The notes below the pieces were generated by a model. That model was given only the letters and a program-made list of their open reading frames with translations, was not told where the DNA came from and made no database searches. The position numbers and the translations under genes were made by a program. From an uncultured Lachnospiraceae bacterium (lineage in GTDB: Bacteria > Bacillota_A > Clostridia > Lachnospirales > Lachnospiraceae), in the NCBI GenBank assembly GCA_902795835.1, contig CADBNA010000370.1:1-23048 (forward strand): DNA of 23,048 nucleotides. Reading direction: 5' to 3'. Of this stretch, positions 23,024 to 23,048 are shown one piece after another (the stretch's first letter is position 1; each line of letters opens with the position of its first letter).

Positions 23024-23048
23024 GGGCCGGTTCTTTCGAGCTCAAGTG
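22979..23048 (+). repeat. 34-bp tandem repeat, continues past window end
   Basis: Two adjacent 34-base units (22979-23012 and 23013-23046) differ at 4 positions. The next unit's first two bases (TG) end the window. Each unit contains GGGACGGTTC or GGGCCGGTTC followed by a shared TTCGAGCTCAAG. The array begins directly at the end of the broken DAPG-hydrolase-like gene. Confidence 0.85.

Overview
The window looks like chromosomal DNA of a Gram-positive, probably Clostridia/Lachnospiraceae-type, gut-style bacterium. The reasons are roughly balanced base composition, strong GGAGG-type ribosome binding sites, a YesM/YesN-type two-component system beside a galactose-type ABC transporter, a lipoprotein sugar-binding protein, and a double-glycine leader peptide. 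The assignment is inference from gene content. No rRNA, tRNA, CRISPR array or insertion-sequence transposase was found.

Layout. (1) 1-2553, plus strand: the 3' part of a class III (glutamate-1-semialdehyde-aminomutase-like) aminotransferase, an overlapping small charged protein, and a nitrilase-superfamily hydrolase. (2) 2651-6300, minus strand: a Na/Pi-cotransporter-like protein with PhoU-type C-terminus, overlapping by ATGA with a membrane-anchored L,D-transpeptidase. (3) 6457-8793, minus strand: a double-glycine-leader SH3 peptide with its own promoter and terminator, a decayed GGDEF fragment, and a secreted serine carboxypeptidase (S10). (4) 9086-10066, plus strand: a PAP2 membrane phosphatase. 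(5) 10080-20238, minus strand: a sugar sensing and uptake locus. In transcription order it holds mglB, an intercistronic terminator, mglA, mglC, a terminator, a YesN-type response regulator, a YesM-type histidine kinase, a membrane-anchored periplasmic-binding-like protein, and a lipoprotein galactose-binding-like protein. (6) 20455-23048, plus strand: a cytoplasmic GH13 glycosidase, a VOC/glyoxalase-fold protein, a frameshifted DAPG-hydrolase-like gene, and the start of a 34-bp tandem repeat.

The centre of interest is the mgl locus. The transport binding protein (18967-20238) reads as a circular permutation of galactose-binding protein. It starts at the strand that normally follows the first N-lobe segment, runs to the normal C-terminus, and then continues through a linker into the normal N-terminal segment. 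Nearly all sugar-contacting residues remain recognisable. A canonical-order homologue lies about 8 kb away at 10080-11117 in the same locus, so the permutation can be seen inside the window. The permuted protein also lacks a lipobox, and the partner permease MglC carries an N-terminal cytoplasmic charged or coiled-coil extension of about 220 residues. A plausible model is that MglBAC imports a galactose/glucose-type sugar, while the two accessory binding proteins present sugar to the Cache-domain kinase, which controls the operon through the AraC-type regulator.

A second theme is a GGGACGGTTC repeat at three places plus one variant. One copy supplies the last codons of a binding-protein gene, and another begins the tandem repeat that ends a broken gene.
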